From the NCBI GenBank assembly GCA_964035545.1, contig OZ037767.1:28129628-28193627 (forward strand): DNA of 64,000 nucleotides. The letters are read 5' to 3'. The position numbers and the translations under genes are program-made. This DNA is from Bugula neritina. Its lineage: Eukaryota; Bryozoa; Gymnolaemata; Cheilostomatida; Bugulidae. Below, piece after piece: positions 37,316 to 50,711 of this stretch. The notes beneath the pieces are model-generated. The model was not told the origin of the DNA. It did not search any database and saw only the letters and a program-made list of their open reading frames with translations. Every line of letters begins with the position of its first letter. The first letter of the stretch is position 1.

Positions 37316-39714
37316 TAGAAATCAGCTTTTACCTCTACTGAACTCACTAGAATATTCTAGACACACCTGACATATATACTGCTAGAGGTCAATGCTAAAA
37401 TAGATGTCTCTGCTGATGCATAGACACTAGAAACTGCAAATCAATCACTAACATGAAAGCAATACAGTTGGAGATTTTGGAGGGGGAGTTTCAAGGTGTT
37501 TCAAAGTAATTATAACAGCTAAATCTGCTACATGACTACTATATAGTATATATTCAAATTTCAACCTAAGTTACTGATAACTTTGTGAAAATCTATGAAA
37601 ACTATAGTAAAAACTTGCATTTTTAAATAAAAACTTATACATTTAAAAAGACTACTAAACTAGTACCATTATAAAGAGAGGATAACTCACATATAAAGAC
37701 AAGTATGATAGCTATGTATACTCAAGGTTATGATGTATGAAGTTGCAACCCTACCAGTATATAAGTTAAGTATAAGCTAAGTGTAAGTTGAGAATTTAAA
37801 TTGGGTATAGCTTAAACATCGTAGGCATCCAGGTTATTTTGATAAAATCAATTACTGTTAATTAAAAGATCATACTTTTTTAGTTGCATTCACAAAATAT
37901 ATACAAAAAATCTCAACTCAATATACCAGAAAAAATGAATTAAAATATATGTGTTAATAGCACTGATATTGACGTGACCGTGGCACATGAAAAATCTGAA
38001 AAAAGAGTTGTCTTCTATTTTTCTATATTAATATATAGAGCTTGTCGTGAAAATAAAGATTTTTTTAAAAAAATATTGTGACCCTCTGGTAACTTCCTGA
38101 ATTTAGAAAATTAGCTCATATATTTCTTTTCATGTGGACAACAGCTCACTTTTTTTTAAATTTATTTTGAAGCTCTTTTCGTAAAAAATAATCAAAAGTA
38201 AAAAATCCAAAATTTTTACAAATTGGTTCGGGGCTTGACGTGAAAGGCATTTGGACGAAGATGTCAAGGTCACCATTAATAAATTTATTTTATCACAATT
38301 CACAATACTGCACGGAAAGTTAATGAAGTGAGCTGAAAATTAGGTTGCTAGCATATTGATATACATTATATTGATTGTTGCAGTATTATTTTTTTAATTT
38401 GTTTTGTTATCAGTTATGTTTAACTTCTTCATAGAGCTGCTGTTAGACTAAGAGTAAGACATAATATTAGCAACAATGATAATATTAAATTAAAATTATT
38501 ATTAAATTCACGGTGAAGTATCACTATGAGTATGAGTATCGTATAAATTAATTATGAGTATGAGTATCACTATGACATAAACTCAATCAGTGATTGACTA
38601 TTAGTATTACTATGAATATGACTATGCATAACTCAATGAGAATATCAATATGAATATGGCTTCTATTCTTGTAACTTTTGACTATGACGATGTTGATACT
38701 GATCGTGATAATCACTGCCAGCCCAAGTCTCATACTCATAGTGATACTATTACTATTAATAATTAGTATTACTATTAGTACAACTACTAGTATTACTCAT
38801 AGTTCTGATAATGATGCAGATGATAGTTTTAAAAGTTCTACTTCTACTTTTATAGTAAGCTAGATTGTATATTATGTTGAACTCGACTCATTTTTTACTA
38901 CTAATGCTAATACTAATAGTAATAGTAATACTAATAATAATTATAGTTGTTATAATGATAGTAATACTAATAGTAATAATAACTATTTCAATTTGATAAT
39001 TTATGTTATATAACAGCATTATCGCTTATCAATTACATTGGTTCATAATATGCTTATTTTGATTTTGCTTTGTGTGTTTTTTTCATGTTGTAAATTTAAG
39101 TTCGTATGGTTATTTAATGAACTAGAGAACTAGCCAAATGTTATGTAACGGTTGCAGTAATTTACTATAAACTCAGTGAAATTTAAAACCTAATTGATAT
39201 TACTATGACATTGATTGTACAGAGGTAGCTAAAATATACATTAAATTACCAATAATTTTAACTCGCCAATACACTATGAGTAGAACAATCAAATGCAATG
39301 ATAGAAAATTAATTAGTCATAGCAGCCCGTTGCTTGAGGAACATTGAGCTACAGGTCTAAAATGATGTAGTTTTGTGATCCCTTATATAACAAAATAATT
39401 TTTTTTAACTGGTTTAATACTTTTATTATAAACACGCTTATCAAAGTAACATGTTTTTGATGTATATTCTATTAAAAAAGCAATCACATCAGGTTTTCAA
39501 TTTGTATGTTGTACAAAGTTTATTATGGTGACAAGTTACTAAATTATATGGTTCAGCTTTGTAAAGTAAAGCTGATAAAATAAAAACAATTATGTGATTG
39601 TTTTACTGCTATATATTAAATTTAAATGAGTTGAATAATATCCTAGTGCAGTGAATTAGATATTTTTTTAGCTTTGGTACACCTGTTTGTTATAGGCTAA
39701 CATTCCACCAATAG

Positions 39715-40323
39715 AAGAATGGTGCAAGTAGAAGAAATTTCAGGCGCAGAAAGCTAAGTAGCAGTCAGAATGCTGCCAGAGTTGTGAAGAGGCACTTGAA
39801 AAAGCTGAATTTCAATAATGACATGAAATTCGTAACAGATCACCCTGGTGTATTTGAACTGACATGGCCAGCAGAGTTCTCGAAGTCACATACAACAGCT
39901 ATTTACATCATCATGGTTAGCTTAAATTTAATTCCTATATCAGTCTCTAATATATAGTTTGATATCTGCTGTAAATTCACTTAAGGAGCATGCACATAAC
40001 CAAAACTGAGTTACACTATAGTATTTGTTCTTGAATATATTTACCAAGATAAGTAGATTTGCTAATTCATCAACAGTAAAATTATAATGATACAACAATT
40101 TTTCTTTTAGACGATTCAATCAATAACACAAGACACTACAACATGGTTTTGCAGTTATAGAGTATTAATTTTCTGGCTCTTTCCAAATCTTCATAGAAGG
40201 CAAAGAAAACCACTGCCAGCTTGCCTTTAAAACTGAGTGCACGCGTCTTCCACCTACAGATGATGATAAACAATTTGCTGGTGTGGAACTTTCTAATTTT
40301 GTTTACAATGAAGATAGATTATA
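39715..40323 (+). pseudogene. Unrecognised coding-like segment, possible two-exon relic
   Basis: After an AG at 39713-39714 a frame stays open and protein-like up to a GTTAGC donor at 39916 (fragments RRNFRRRKLSS, KFVTDHPGVFELTWPAEFSK). A second piece starts after an AG at 40195-40196 and reads HCQLAFKTEC, RLPPTDDDKQFAGVELSNF, to a TAG at 40321-40323. The best frames of the two pieces do not join in phase across a simple GT-AG intron, and no start codon context is evident. I do not recognise the family; a decayed transposon gene or a retained exon pair are both possible. Confidence 0.3.
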
Positions 40324-43300
40324 GGACATTATTCTTTACGTAAAGATTGTCAAGTTTTGTTATAATTAAGAACAGTTTTAGTTTCAATAAATCGGTTCAA
40401 CATTATGGACATCATTGCACAAGCATTTTAATCTTTACTATCTACAAAGGTATCTGATGGACTACTTGAAAATACAAAACTATGCTCCAGATACACAATG
40501 AACTGACCAGCAAAGTTAAAATGAGTTGGAGATGTAGAACATAATATCTTGTTCAAGGCTTTTCCCTGCTGTTGGAACCTTCTACTTCAGAACACTGAAT
40601 TGAACAAACATATGTAGATATATGAAACTTTGCAAACAATAATAATGTGAAATTACTTGCTAAGTATTACATTGCTAATAAATACAGCATTGTGTAATGT
40701 TTTATTTAATTTTTTTTGAGCCATTTGATCTATAGACCCGCATAGTATTTACTATATTATAACTAATAAATTGCAGACACATTATGTCAGACCAGTTTCC
40801 ATTTAAATAGAATCGTGTAGGCTATCAAATTTGTAGAAGTAAAAAACCGCATTCTTATTGAGTAAAATACTTGCCTTTTTTTATGATGCCTCTACTGCTA
40901 AAAGAGAAGTTTTTATCAATACAGCTCCATCAATCTGTATCCTGATGAAGCTAGTAGTTTAGGAACATTTGTGGCGGGGAGTGTAGGCTGAGCTGCAGTA
41001 TAGGAAGAACCCCAACATATGTAATCTATTCAGCACATTATATACATATATTTATTCAAAAAAGAATTTAGAAAATGCTTTATGAAGCATGAACAAAGTA
41101 AAAATTAATGCTGGTGAAAGTAATATTATTACACCCATTAAAATTACTAGCAGCTATAGCATTAAAATTATGTATTTTCATAAAAATTTGTCTAATTTAT
41201 GCTACAAAGTTATTACTGCCAAAGGTTACAAAATTTACCAGTCACATTCATGCAGCTGGCGGAGAATAACTAACTTTCACATGCAATAAATACAATTAGT
41301 AGCTCAATCTAAAACTAATGCGCTATTAAATGTTAGGAGTATAAGTTATAGTTATTCTAAGGAATAATTGCAAAAAAAGTTACTTAGAGGAATTTAACTC
41401 TTATTATAATGTAATTATCTTCCAAGATATATTACAACATCACTACTTGGATGCATACAATGTCATATTTATATTGGCAACAACATAATTTTCAATAATT
41501 TCCAATCTATTAACTTGAGCATTATGATTGTGATTATTTTATAAATAAGGCGATTATTAGGCACTGTTGGTATTTTGGTTCAATTTATTAATAGCTGTAA
41601 CAGGCAGAGTTGTAAATATAATGGATATATCAAAATTCCAATAGGTATAGTACTCTAACACAACATTGATACTAATAATTGTAGCCACTTACTCTTAGAG
41701 TTAGTGAATAATGATACAGTCATAACAATCTGAATATCAATCAGCATTAGAGATAGGCTGACTGCTTTATAATATTATAGTTATTATGTCAAATTGAATT
41801 TATTCACTATAACTATAAAAATTATGATTATAATTATAGATTAAAATAATTTAAATATTACATAATATATTGATAATTATTGGAATCATAATTATATTTA
41901 TTGTTATGATCATTATGATTATAATTATTTAATATTATCTTTGTTTGTATTTAAAGTTGTTCCTTAAATTTAAAGTTGTTTAAGTTTTATAAATTTATTC
42001 TAATTATATTACTGTATAAGTATTGCTATTAGTATTAGTATAATTAAATTATTATAATTTATATTTTATTATTTATATTATTATTTATTTTACTTTTTAT
42101 TTTAAGACCAGCAGTTCAAATTAATACTTGTGTCGTTTGCTTTATATTATAACTTACAAGTATAACGATTAACATAATAATATTACATTTGTTATTAGTA
42201 TTACTATGAATATAAATATTTATATTAATATAAATATAGCTATCGGTATAACCTATACTTATAGTTATAACTAATATTATAAGTATTAGTTTCGAAACTG
42301 ATACTGCCATATGATTATCATTATGACTAATAATAGTGTTAATAAATATAACCATTGAATATTATTAATAATAGTTCACCAATAGGCGATAGTCATAGAC
42401 TTAGAGTTAGAGTGAGAGTCATAGACATAGACTAGTGATACTCATACTGATACTCATACTGTGATTCAGTTTCACTGATTCAGTTACAAATTTTAAAACT
42501 TGGTTTTACGTAGACAACTACTAACCTATAATTCATCACAAAACGGTTGAAAATCATCATTTACTGCATATTTAAGAGTAATTTTCTGGTAGTGTGGTCG
42601 ACATGATAATTGAAATTAAAATAGGGAAAATAATTATTTTGTGATTTACAGATAGTTACAAACTAGCAAAATGGAATTGTCTATTTGAAAACAGTCAAAT
42701 TAGTTACCTTTCTTGATGTTGCGTAGCTAACGTTAGTTATTAGTAGCCGCCCGAAGAGTAACATTCATGTGATTTGAACTACGAATAACGAGAATCTGTG
42801 ACAAACCCGCTTCTTAATAACTTTACGCGATATAAACTCACGCTACAATAGGGCTATTTTGCCATCCCCACGTCAGAATAGGACACGGAGGGCACGCTCG
42901 CGGGCAAGTCTGGGCAAGTCCAAGACACCTAATATGACCACTTTTACTTACATTTTTGTAGTATTTTCGTATAAGAAATTGGATAAAATGCTGATAAAAC
43001 AGTTGAAAAGCATGCAAACTTTTGCTCAAATGTAATAAATAACCTGGAAGCTTACCGCCTTTAAGTAGAAATTGGGCTGCCTTTGTCCATAGTATGTGTA
43101 TTAACTACTTGTTGAGTATCCATCAATGTTACTTGCATTACGTACATGTTTGTAATGTATTGTGAAACTATAGAATATATAGTATTTCATCCAATATAAT
43201 ATTATGTAAATGTATTATTACTGTTGCTTTATCATGCTTTCAACATTTTATTTCCAGTGTTGAAATAATTCTACATGCAACAATGTTTTACGTGAGGTGG

Positions 43301-43613
43301 CTGGTAGTAGCATCATCTTTTTTCATTAGAATATCTGATTAAATTAGCATAAAAAGCAAAATAAAAAAATCTAAAAATAAAATGAATATTGGCAGGGGAG
43401 TTGAACACTGGGTAACATAGTTGAGTTGATAATAGAAGAATGGAGATAAATTTTACTCAATTATATTTTGTTGCATGTATGTTTGAAGTTTAATTAAAAA
43501 TTATTCCAATTTAAAAGCTGTAAAATAAATTACTAAAACTAAGCTATCATACACTATTAAGCACCTACTAATATGAGGCTTCTCCTTAAACTATAGTAGA
43601 TAGGAAAGTAAAA

Positions 43614-43647
43614 ATACAACTCTGCACACAGATGTGCAGAGTTGTAT
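43614..43647. repeat. Perfect hairpin, 15-bp arms and 4-nt loop
   Basis: ATACAACTCTGCACA at 43614-43628 is the exact reverse complement of 43633-43647, with loop CAGA. The arms are more GC-rich than the surroundings. Confidence 0.9.
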
Positions 43648-44529
43648 ATTGCTACCTGCAGTTTTACAAAAAGCAAGAATTCAGGCCAACTGCTACTCTT
43701 TTCCTCTGATAAATTTTAGAATAATCAGTTGTAGTCAGCAGCCACCGACAGCAGCAATGGTGGCTGTAACCTACCATGACACAAAGCATAAATGGAAATA
43801 CTTATAATCAACACAACTTCAGGATGGTAAGTATTTTGATTTGCCAACCATACATAGCATTGGGTGAATAATGACAACATTTATAGAACTTTCCAAAACC
43901 AAAGTAGGGCACTTAACAGTTCACACTGCGCCAAGGTTAATGTTACCACTACTATATCTGACATTTGATTCACTTAAAATAAATTAAATCTTTATTTTAT
44001 AACATTATTTGGTATAACACAATAAACAGAATCAGTAAATGAAACATACTAACATCAAATCATATTATACTATAAAACTTAAAATATATTCTAATTTATA
44101 AACAGGGGAAAATGAAAATGGAAATAAATCTCAAAGAAGTCTAAAACCACAAGAAGTAGCTTGAAATACTTTTATAATTCAATATTGATCTATTTCAGAT
44201 CCATACACCACAAAACTAGGTTGTATAAACTATACATCAGTCAAGTCCCTATGGAGATGAAAAGATGGTTACCATAGCAACCATATTTCATGGATGAATT
44301 CACCAGAGGAAAGACTTTCAAGGCTTGAATAGGTTTCCATCAACGCAATGAGCTGAATAACACATATGTTGTAACAATAACCAAAGAACCAATGAGCTAG
44401 TAGAAGGCAACAACATCCTCCGAGGTGGAAGAGGTAATTAGTAAGCAAGAAGGCACAAGACTGCACAAGACCATCACTTGAAACCCTACAACACCCTTCC
44501 CATCACACTAACCAGTGCTGACACCCATA

Positions 44530-47500
44530 ATGTTGGGTACAACTCAAACTTTGGTAATTTTATTTACTTTAGGAATGTGTTTCCAGCACACATATCCATG
44601 TAAGTATTTCATACATCTAATAATAATTATATACCTATTATTATCAATTATTTAATTTTGTATCAGTTATCATTATGTGATATTCAGTAGCAGAACTTTT
44701 TTGGGAACTTGCATGTTGATAGTTATTTTGGGAAAGGTGCTTTGGAAACATTTCTAAGAGAATAATATATTGTTAGATTATATTAAAAATTGTGTTTGAC
44801 CTGACTTCATTAGTATAATTTCATTAATATACACTCTTAATAGTAGTAAAACAGCATTGGTCTACCTTGCATGTTACATATTACATACCCTATAATATTA
44901 TGGATTATTTGTACAACTTTGAAAATTGGTTTCAGTTGTATTGCGAGACGAGTCAATTGACGTCTGCTACAACAAACCAGTGAATCTGAACACATGTGTG
45001 TTTGGCGGAGTAGATCAGCAACTCCAAATCAAGTCCATCTCCATTTATTCTCACTGGGACACCGCTAAAATTGCTAGTGAATCGAATTGTTTCGCTTTGA
45101 GAAGTTGCGAGCCACGGGTGATACACAGTATGTGATAAGTATAAAACATACGGATACTTTACTTTACACACAACGCTGTTTCTCTAAAGAATATTCATCA
45201 CAAAATAGGACTTGGAGATGAAACAATTTTTCATTAAATTTTTGATAGCAGTAAAACCATACAACTTTAAATTTTCTAGTCATTTTATGTCCAAGAACGA
45301 AAGATTTTAGGTAACATTAATGTTGTTTGCTCAGTTTTCAAACTTTTTACAATTTGTTTAGCACAAATTAAGCTAATGTTTTCAACAACTCCTTGCAGCA
45401 ATAGGAGACTCAGGAATTTCTCCGGAGTACAGACATCTCTACCAATGGATATTGAACAGATGTCACGGAAAACCTAAATGTGATGCAAGCAACGGTACAC
45501 TCCCAGACTGGTGGCAACTTGTTGATGATGATAATCCAAATTGTGGTGACGGGAGAACTTTATACTTTACTAGTATTCATATCCATGCTGAGTGCATAGG
45601 TGAGTAAAACATGTCTACTATAAATTTCCAACAAATAAGAAACTGCCCTGCATTTATGATATGCGTAGACACTGGCTTTAGGGTTTTAAGTTTTACAAAT
45701 AGGTATATAGACTTCTAGAGATATTGATTACAATATAATATGCTGACTTATAACATAAGTTACGGTAATGGCAAAAGACAATCAGATGAAAACTACTACC
45801 TATCCAACTTTTTTATGACAGAATATATTTAGTTGCCAAGTGATAAAAATAGGGTGAATAAATATTCAATAGTTGAAGTAAAACAGTAAAGCTATGAATA
45901 AAATTAGGTAGAATTTGGCTTTTTGGCACAGAAATGAATAACTACAGCCTTACATTTCAAACATTTCAGTTAACGAAGACCCATTGGTAACTGTACCATC
46001 TCCACCTTCAACTGTACCCCAAACCAGACCAACTACGCCAACCACCACCACCGCCTTCCCTGTATTCATTCCAATCTACCAACCAGCTTTAGCTGGCAGA
46101 GAAAGTAAGACTACAGAATTAAACATTGTAAACTTAATTCTAACAGTATGAATGATTTGTTGTCTTCAAGAGTAGATCACATTTGGTATGAGTTAGATTA
46201 TAATAGTCAGTACTAGTTGGAGTAGATTGAGTATGAGTTAGATTATAATACTCAGTACTAGTTAGAGTAGAATGAGTATATGAGTTAGATTATAATACTC
46301 AGTACTAGTTGGAGTAGATTGAGTATATGAGTTAGATTATAATACTCAGTACTAGTTGGAGTAGATTGAGTATGAGTTAGATTGCTATAGTCAGTACTAG
46401 TTGGAGTAGATTGGGTATGAGTTAGATTACAATACTCAGTGCTAGTTAGAGTAGAATGAGTATATGAGTTAGATTACTATACTCAGTGCTAGTTAGAGTA
46501 GATTGAGTATGAGTTAGATTACTATACTCAGTGCTAGTTGGAGTAGATTGAGTATGAGTTAGATTACAATACTCACTGCTAGTTAGAGTAGAGTGAGTAT
46601 ATGAGTTAGATTGCTATAGTCAGTACTAGTTGGAGTAGATTGAGTATGAGTTAGATTACTATACTCAGTGCTAGTTAGAGTACTATCTATAACAGCCATA
46701 TTCAAGTGTATTCACCTAAAGAAAACACAGGTTAAGATGGTTAATCTGTAATCTTACTAATAAATTTCTAAGTGAGGAGTTAATCCCGAGCTTAATATCA
46801 TCCATGGTGAACATGATGACTATTGAAAGAGCCTATGATTTTACCTACATTTCTAGTCATCGTTCCCTTAACAGCTGCACAGGAAGGCTAGGTAATGGAA
46901 GTTAATACAAAATTAACAACTTCCAGAAGGATGAGAACATGAGTGGTAGTCACCAACACGTGATGTTTATTCACTGGTCAGGAAACAGGATATAAAGAGC
47001 TTGTCTATTTGCAGAAGTCATCCTCGGTGTGGCTATTGGACTAGCGCTGGTTATTCTCCTGGTGCTGCTCATAGTTCTGTACTGCTGCGAGAGATATCGC
47101 AACCACAAAAAATTCGGCAAACTTCTCAAGAAACTTGGAGCACCGCAAGCCCAAGAGGATGCATTTGACGAGCTGGATTACGGTAGAAAAGATGCTTGGA
47201 GAGATGAAACTCAAAGTGAGCATTCTAGATCGATTTAGTGTCAATATTTCCAAATATATGACCAATTTTATAATTCAAATTATATAGTGTCAATAAGTTT
47301 TGAAATAGTGATTGATTGATTTATTTATTGATTGATCTGCAACGAGTACAGCTGTCTGCAATGCTCTTTTAAGCAGTGTCTAACGATTTACTTTTCATAC
47401 AGAAATTGTTGTTAACACATCATTGGAAATATCTTGTAGATCCAGACGCCCTGGGAGAGTACACAGGTGTTAAACCAGATGAGTTTCTGACATTAGACAA

Positions 47501-48707
47501 GCATACGATGGAGCAGTCCGGACAGATCATGTACGACACAATGGCTAAAGGTAACAGTTGCTCCACAATAGATCGACTGGAGAGAAAAGGAAGTCCCTCT
47601 CAATCATATCTGATGGCAGGTTATCGCCACCAAGGACCCACTGATTACAACACAGGTATAGTTTGGTTTCACCATCTAGTGGTTACAACACAGGTATGGT
47701 TTGGTCTCACCATGCATCTAGTGGTTACAACACGTGAGGAGCTCTTTTTAAGCTTATCCCTTCTTAGTTCTTACCCGATAAAGAAGTCTACAGAATAATA
47801 ATGAAGAATGAGTCATGGTGCTTTTCCAGTCTTAGTTTCCACTCAGTTCCTATTTCATTATAATGTTACAGATTTCTCTTGTCTGTAATCATACAGGTGC
47901 CCTTAGATAGTATCTGAGTCATAAAACATAGTTGAATTTCCAGAGTGCCAAAAAATTTCTTTTAGCTCTCCTAGTGTTGGGTTGTTGCAGCCACTTGGTA
48001 ATTAGTGGACAAAGTATGTTTTACATCCATAAGTTGAACGTGTTTAGTCACTGCTCAAGAGGAACGATATTTTCTAGCTAAACTGTCATGATATTTCATG
48101 TAAATAAATTCTAATGCAACAGATACATGACTAAATAAATAATTTAAAAGGAGCACATGTTAAACAATAGAAGGGTTTTTGGTATATAAAAATGAGTCTT
48201 CTATGAAGCCATCTTTGGTAGAAATTAGAATAATGTCAGTTAACTTAGTAGTGGAAAAATAAAAAAAATATAGTCCAGATGTCATTTTTACCCTTGAGTT
48301 TAGGATAGGTATTTTTTGAAAAGCTGAAAAAATTTGGATTTAAGCATTTATTTTGGGGACATCTATTTCTTAAAGTGGGAAATCTTACAACATTTGCCTA
48401 ACTATTTAAGGACTATACATAAGGTCTATGAGAATATAACTTGGATATTTTTCTAAGCATGCTACTTTTTCACACTTTACACTGCACACATCTCCAGCTC
48501 TCTGGACAGAAGTGCTTGCAAATTCCTGAGTTAAACAGTGATAAAAATTTCACTCAAAACTGAAGAGATAGTGAAAACCAAACTAGAGTTATTGAAGCAA
48601 AGAATCTGATAATATTTTTGTATCTTGAAGCTGAGAACCTGGAGTTAGAACAGAGAATGGCTGCAACGCTGAGTACAGAACTGGAAGAGGAAAGTTCTGC
48701 TCACTAA
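44530..48707 (+). CDS. SLR6: SUEL-like single-pass receptor, full seven-exon form
   Basis: Exons 44530-44599, 44936-45127, 45399-45599, 45970-46104, 47015-47215, 47440-47655, 48631-48707; six phase-1 introns; 363 residues. Signal peptide LVILFTLGMCF. Eight cysteines: DVC, NTC, NC, SC-EPRVIH; then RC-HGKPK-C, LPDWWQL, NC, HAEC. The stalk is TTPTTTTAFPVFIPIYQPAL followed by AGRE. Transmembrane GVAIGLALVILLVLLIVLY, then CCERYRN, LLKKLGAPQAQ and DELDYG. Exon 6 has DALGEYTGVKPDEF and SGQIMYDTM; the YDTM string is a YxxM type that in other receptors binds PI3-kinase p85 SH2 domains. Exon 7 is AENLELEQRMAATL plus an acidic end. Exon 6's donor and adjoining sequence are tandemly repeated, giving an in-frame alternative donor at 47734. 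Intron 4 contains a minisatellite. Confidence 0.88.
46174..46690. repeat. 45/47-bp minisatellite in SLR6 intron 4, about 11 copies
   Basis: Units of TGAGTATGAGTTAGATTATA followed by ATACTCAGTACTAGTTGGAG and TAGAT, with an ATATGAG length variant and TTATAA/TTGCTA/TTACAA/TTACTA substitutions. Confidence 0.92.
47640..47735 (+). repeat. Short tandem repeat spanning the SLR6 exon 6 donor, three partial copies
   Basis: TTACAACACAGGTATRGTTT recurs at the exon end, again about 38 bp on, and a third shorter TTACAACAC precedes GTGAGG. Each copy brings its own GT. Only the first (47656) and third (47734) leave phase 1. Confidence 0.75.
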
Positions 48708-50711
48708 TAACAGATGATTAAGCAGGATTGTATGGATACAGGATATATATTATGACTGTCTGGAAAAGTGGTCACCGATGATTGCAACTCAGATAGACAA
48801 TCAATACAGATGGAAGGAATAGTATTCACTCTTTTTGACACTAATATAGTTTACAGATATTCAAATAGACCAGACCATAATATATTCAGATATTACTCAA
48901 GTAACCTGTAAATAACAGTGCTCACATTGCTGATTTCCATTTTCACTTTGTTTACTAATAAAATTATGATATTTTAAATATTTATCAATTTTAGTTAAAA
49001 ACATGAATTATTCCATTTGTTATATGTAATATATCTAATATACGGTTAGGTTAATGTTTTTGTTACATTATTGCATTATATTTATAGCTGAAAGATTACA
49101 GCGTATAATAAATCAAATTGTGAAATGTGTAAGAGGAAAGAGATGCATCATGTTAAATGATTTCAGATAAGTTTAGTTCCAACTGGAATCGTCATCTCTA
49201 TGACTATAAAGCAAACAAGGCCCATCATAGGAAATAGCGATGTAGGTCAGGCATATATTCATCTTTAGGCTATCAATCAAGCAGAAACATTCATACCTGA
49301 CAGGAAATTCATACCATGACACATGGAATGTTTTCTACTGGATATAGGGGCTAGCGAGAGTCTACATTGAATCATGTTAGAGGAGGAAATGGAGGGTACC
49401 GAACTGAACCACTTGGTAGTCAACTGCCCATAGAGCCGTGACGCTATCCCTACACACAGTGTGATGACGGCTGGATTCACTGTACCTACACATGGCAAAT
49501 CCTACAGGGTCCTATATAAACTAGAGAACACCTCGCTTACCTATTTCTAAATTACTCGCAAGGACTAATGTATAAGAATTTCTAAGCCATTAGAAAGCAT
49601 AAGTAATAAAGGGTTTAGGCATGGTAAACTATAGCAGTCTAGTGTAATACAGTATCAAATACAGTACAGGTATAACATTATTCTCTGATTGACAATGGCG
49701 GACATTTTATCCTACGGTTGGATAAGAGAGATCCTCTTTGAGAATACTGGAGACTCTAGAGTCAAGTCAGCATGGAAAGACAACCCCCTCCATAAACAGC
49801 AATTCTATGAAACTAAATATAACTTTATCGATACTAGGAGTCCTATCATGTTATCAGTTCCTATCATTCCTATACCCATTAATCACAAGTGCATAATATT
49901 CCACAATTAATGCATTATTCAATGTATCTGTGCAGGGAGACTGTTTCTTTAGATGACTAAACCTTATAACTAACTGGTAAATATGGAAATTTCTATTCCA
50001 TGGTAAATAAGAGCAGAACAATATTATGCAGACAACTTTAATAGTCACAAGCTATTGTGCCAAGTGTGGCTGCCGAGGTGAACAGCAAATTCACATTCTA
50101 TGACACAATATTAGCTAGAAAAGTTAGACTTTTGTGTGCTACAAGAAACTAGATTGATGCAATGAATAGATAGAGTACAACTATTAAACCCACTGAACAG
50201 TATTTCTATGTTATACCAAATCGTCTGCTATTATATTACAACACAGCACAGTAACTCTCATTGTCTTCTATAGCATAATATTATGAAATAGCTAGATGCA
50301 TTCGATAAGGAAAAACAATACCTATTACTGTTTATCTCCCCTTACAAATGCACATAGGGATAGCTGAACAGGTAGCCTAGCCAGCTACTGTGCAGCACAC
50401 AGGCACTGGGTGTAAGATTTCACTGAGTTTTTGCAAGAAACTATCCTACGTCAGAATGAATAAGAAGCTGCTTGAAACGCCTCATTTATCAGAGCGAAAG
50501 TGTTGGGGCAGGAGTAGGATGGCACAAGACGGAACATTCTTACTGTAGAGTAAGCGTATCAATATAAGTGCGTATGAAAGTGATTTCATTCGTATGGTAG
50601 TGTTAAGAGATGCAGAAAAGCAAATATTGCTGTTAAAACACTGCTGATTACACACGTATACACTGGCTATACAATTTTCTCTATCTTCTTCAACTTAACC
50701 AAACCAGGACA
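48708..50711. other. Intergenic region between SLR6 and SLR7
   Basis: SLR6 3' flank with a poly(A) signal candidate, then AT-rich DNA. No SLR exon or other recognisable gene. The 49.28-49.50 kb minus-strand frame has no family resemblance and was not called. Confidence 0.45.
48957..48962 (+). terminator. Probable poly(A) signal of SLR6
   Basis: AATAAA about 250 bases after the stop codon, near the expected end of a short 3' UTR. Confidence 0.45.

Larger units (their letters stand above)
37316..44529. other. 7.2-kb AT-rich intergenic region
   Basis: Largest gap in the array. Holds triplet-like AT repeats (about 38.5-38.99 kb and 41.8-42.4 kb, rich in TATTACTAT and TATGAGTAT patterns), a coding-like fragment near 39.7-40.3 kb, and a perfect hairpin at 43.6 kb. 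No SLR exon was found on either strand. Confidence 0.5.
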
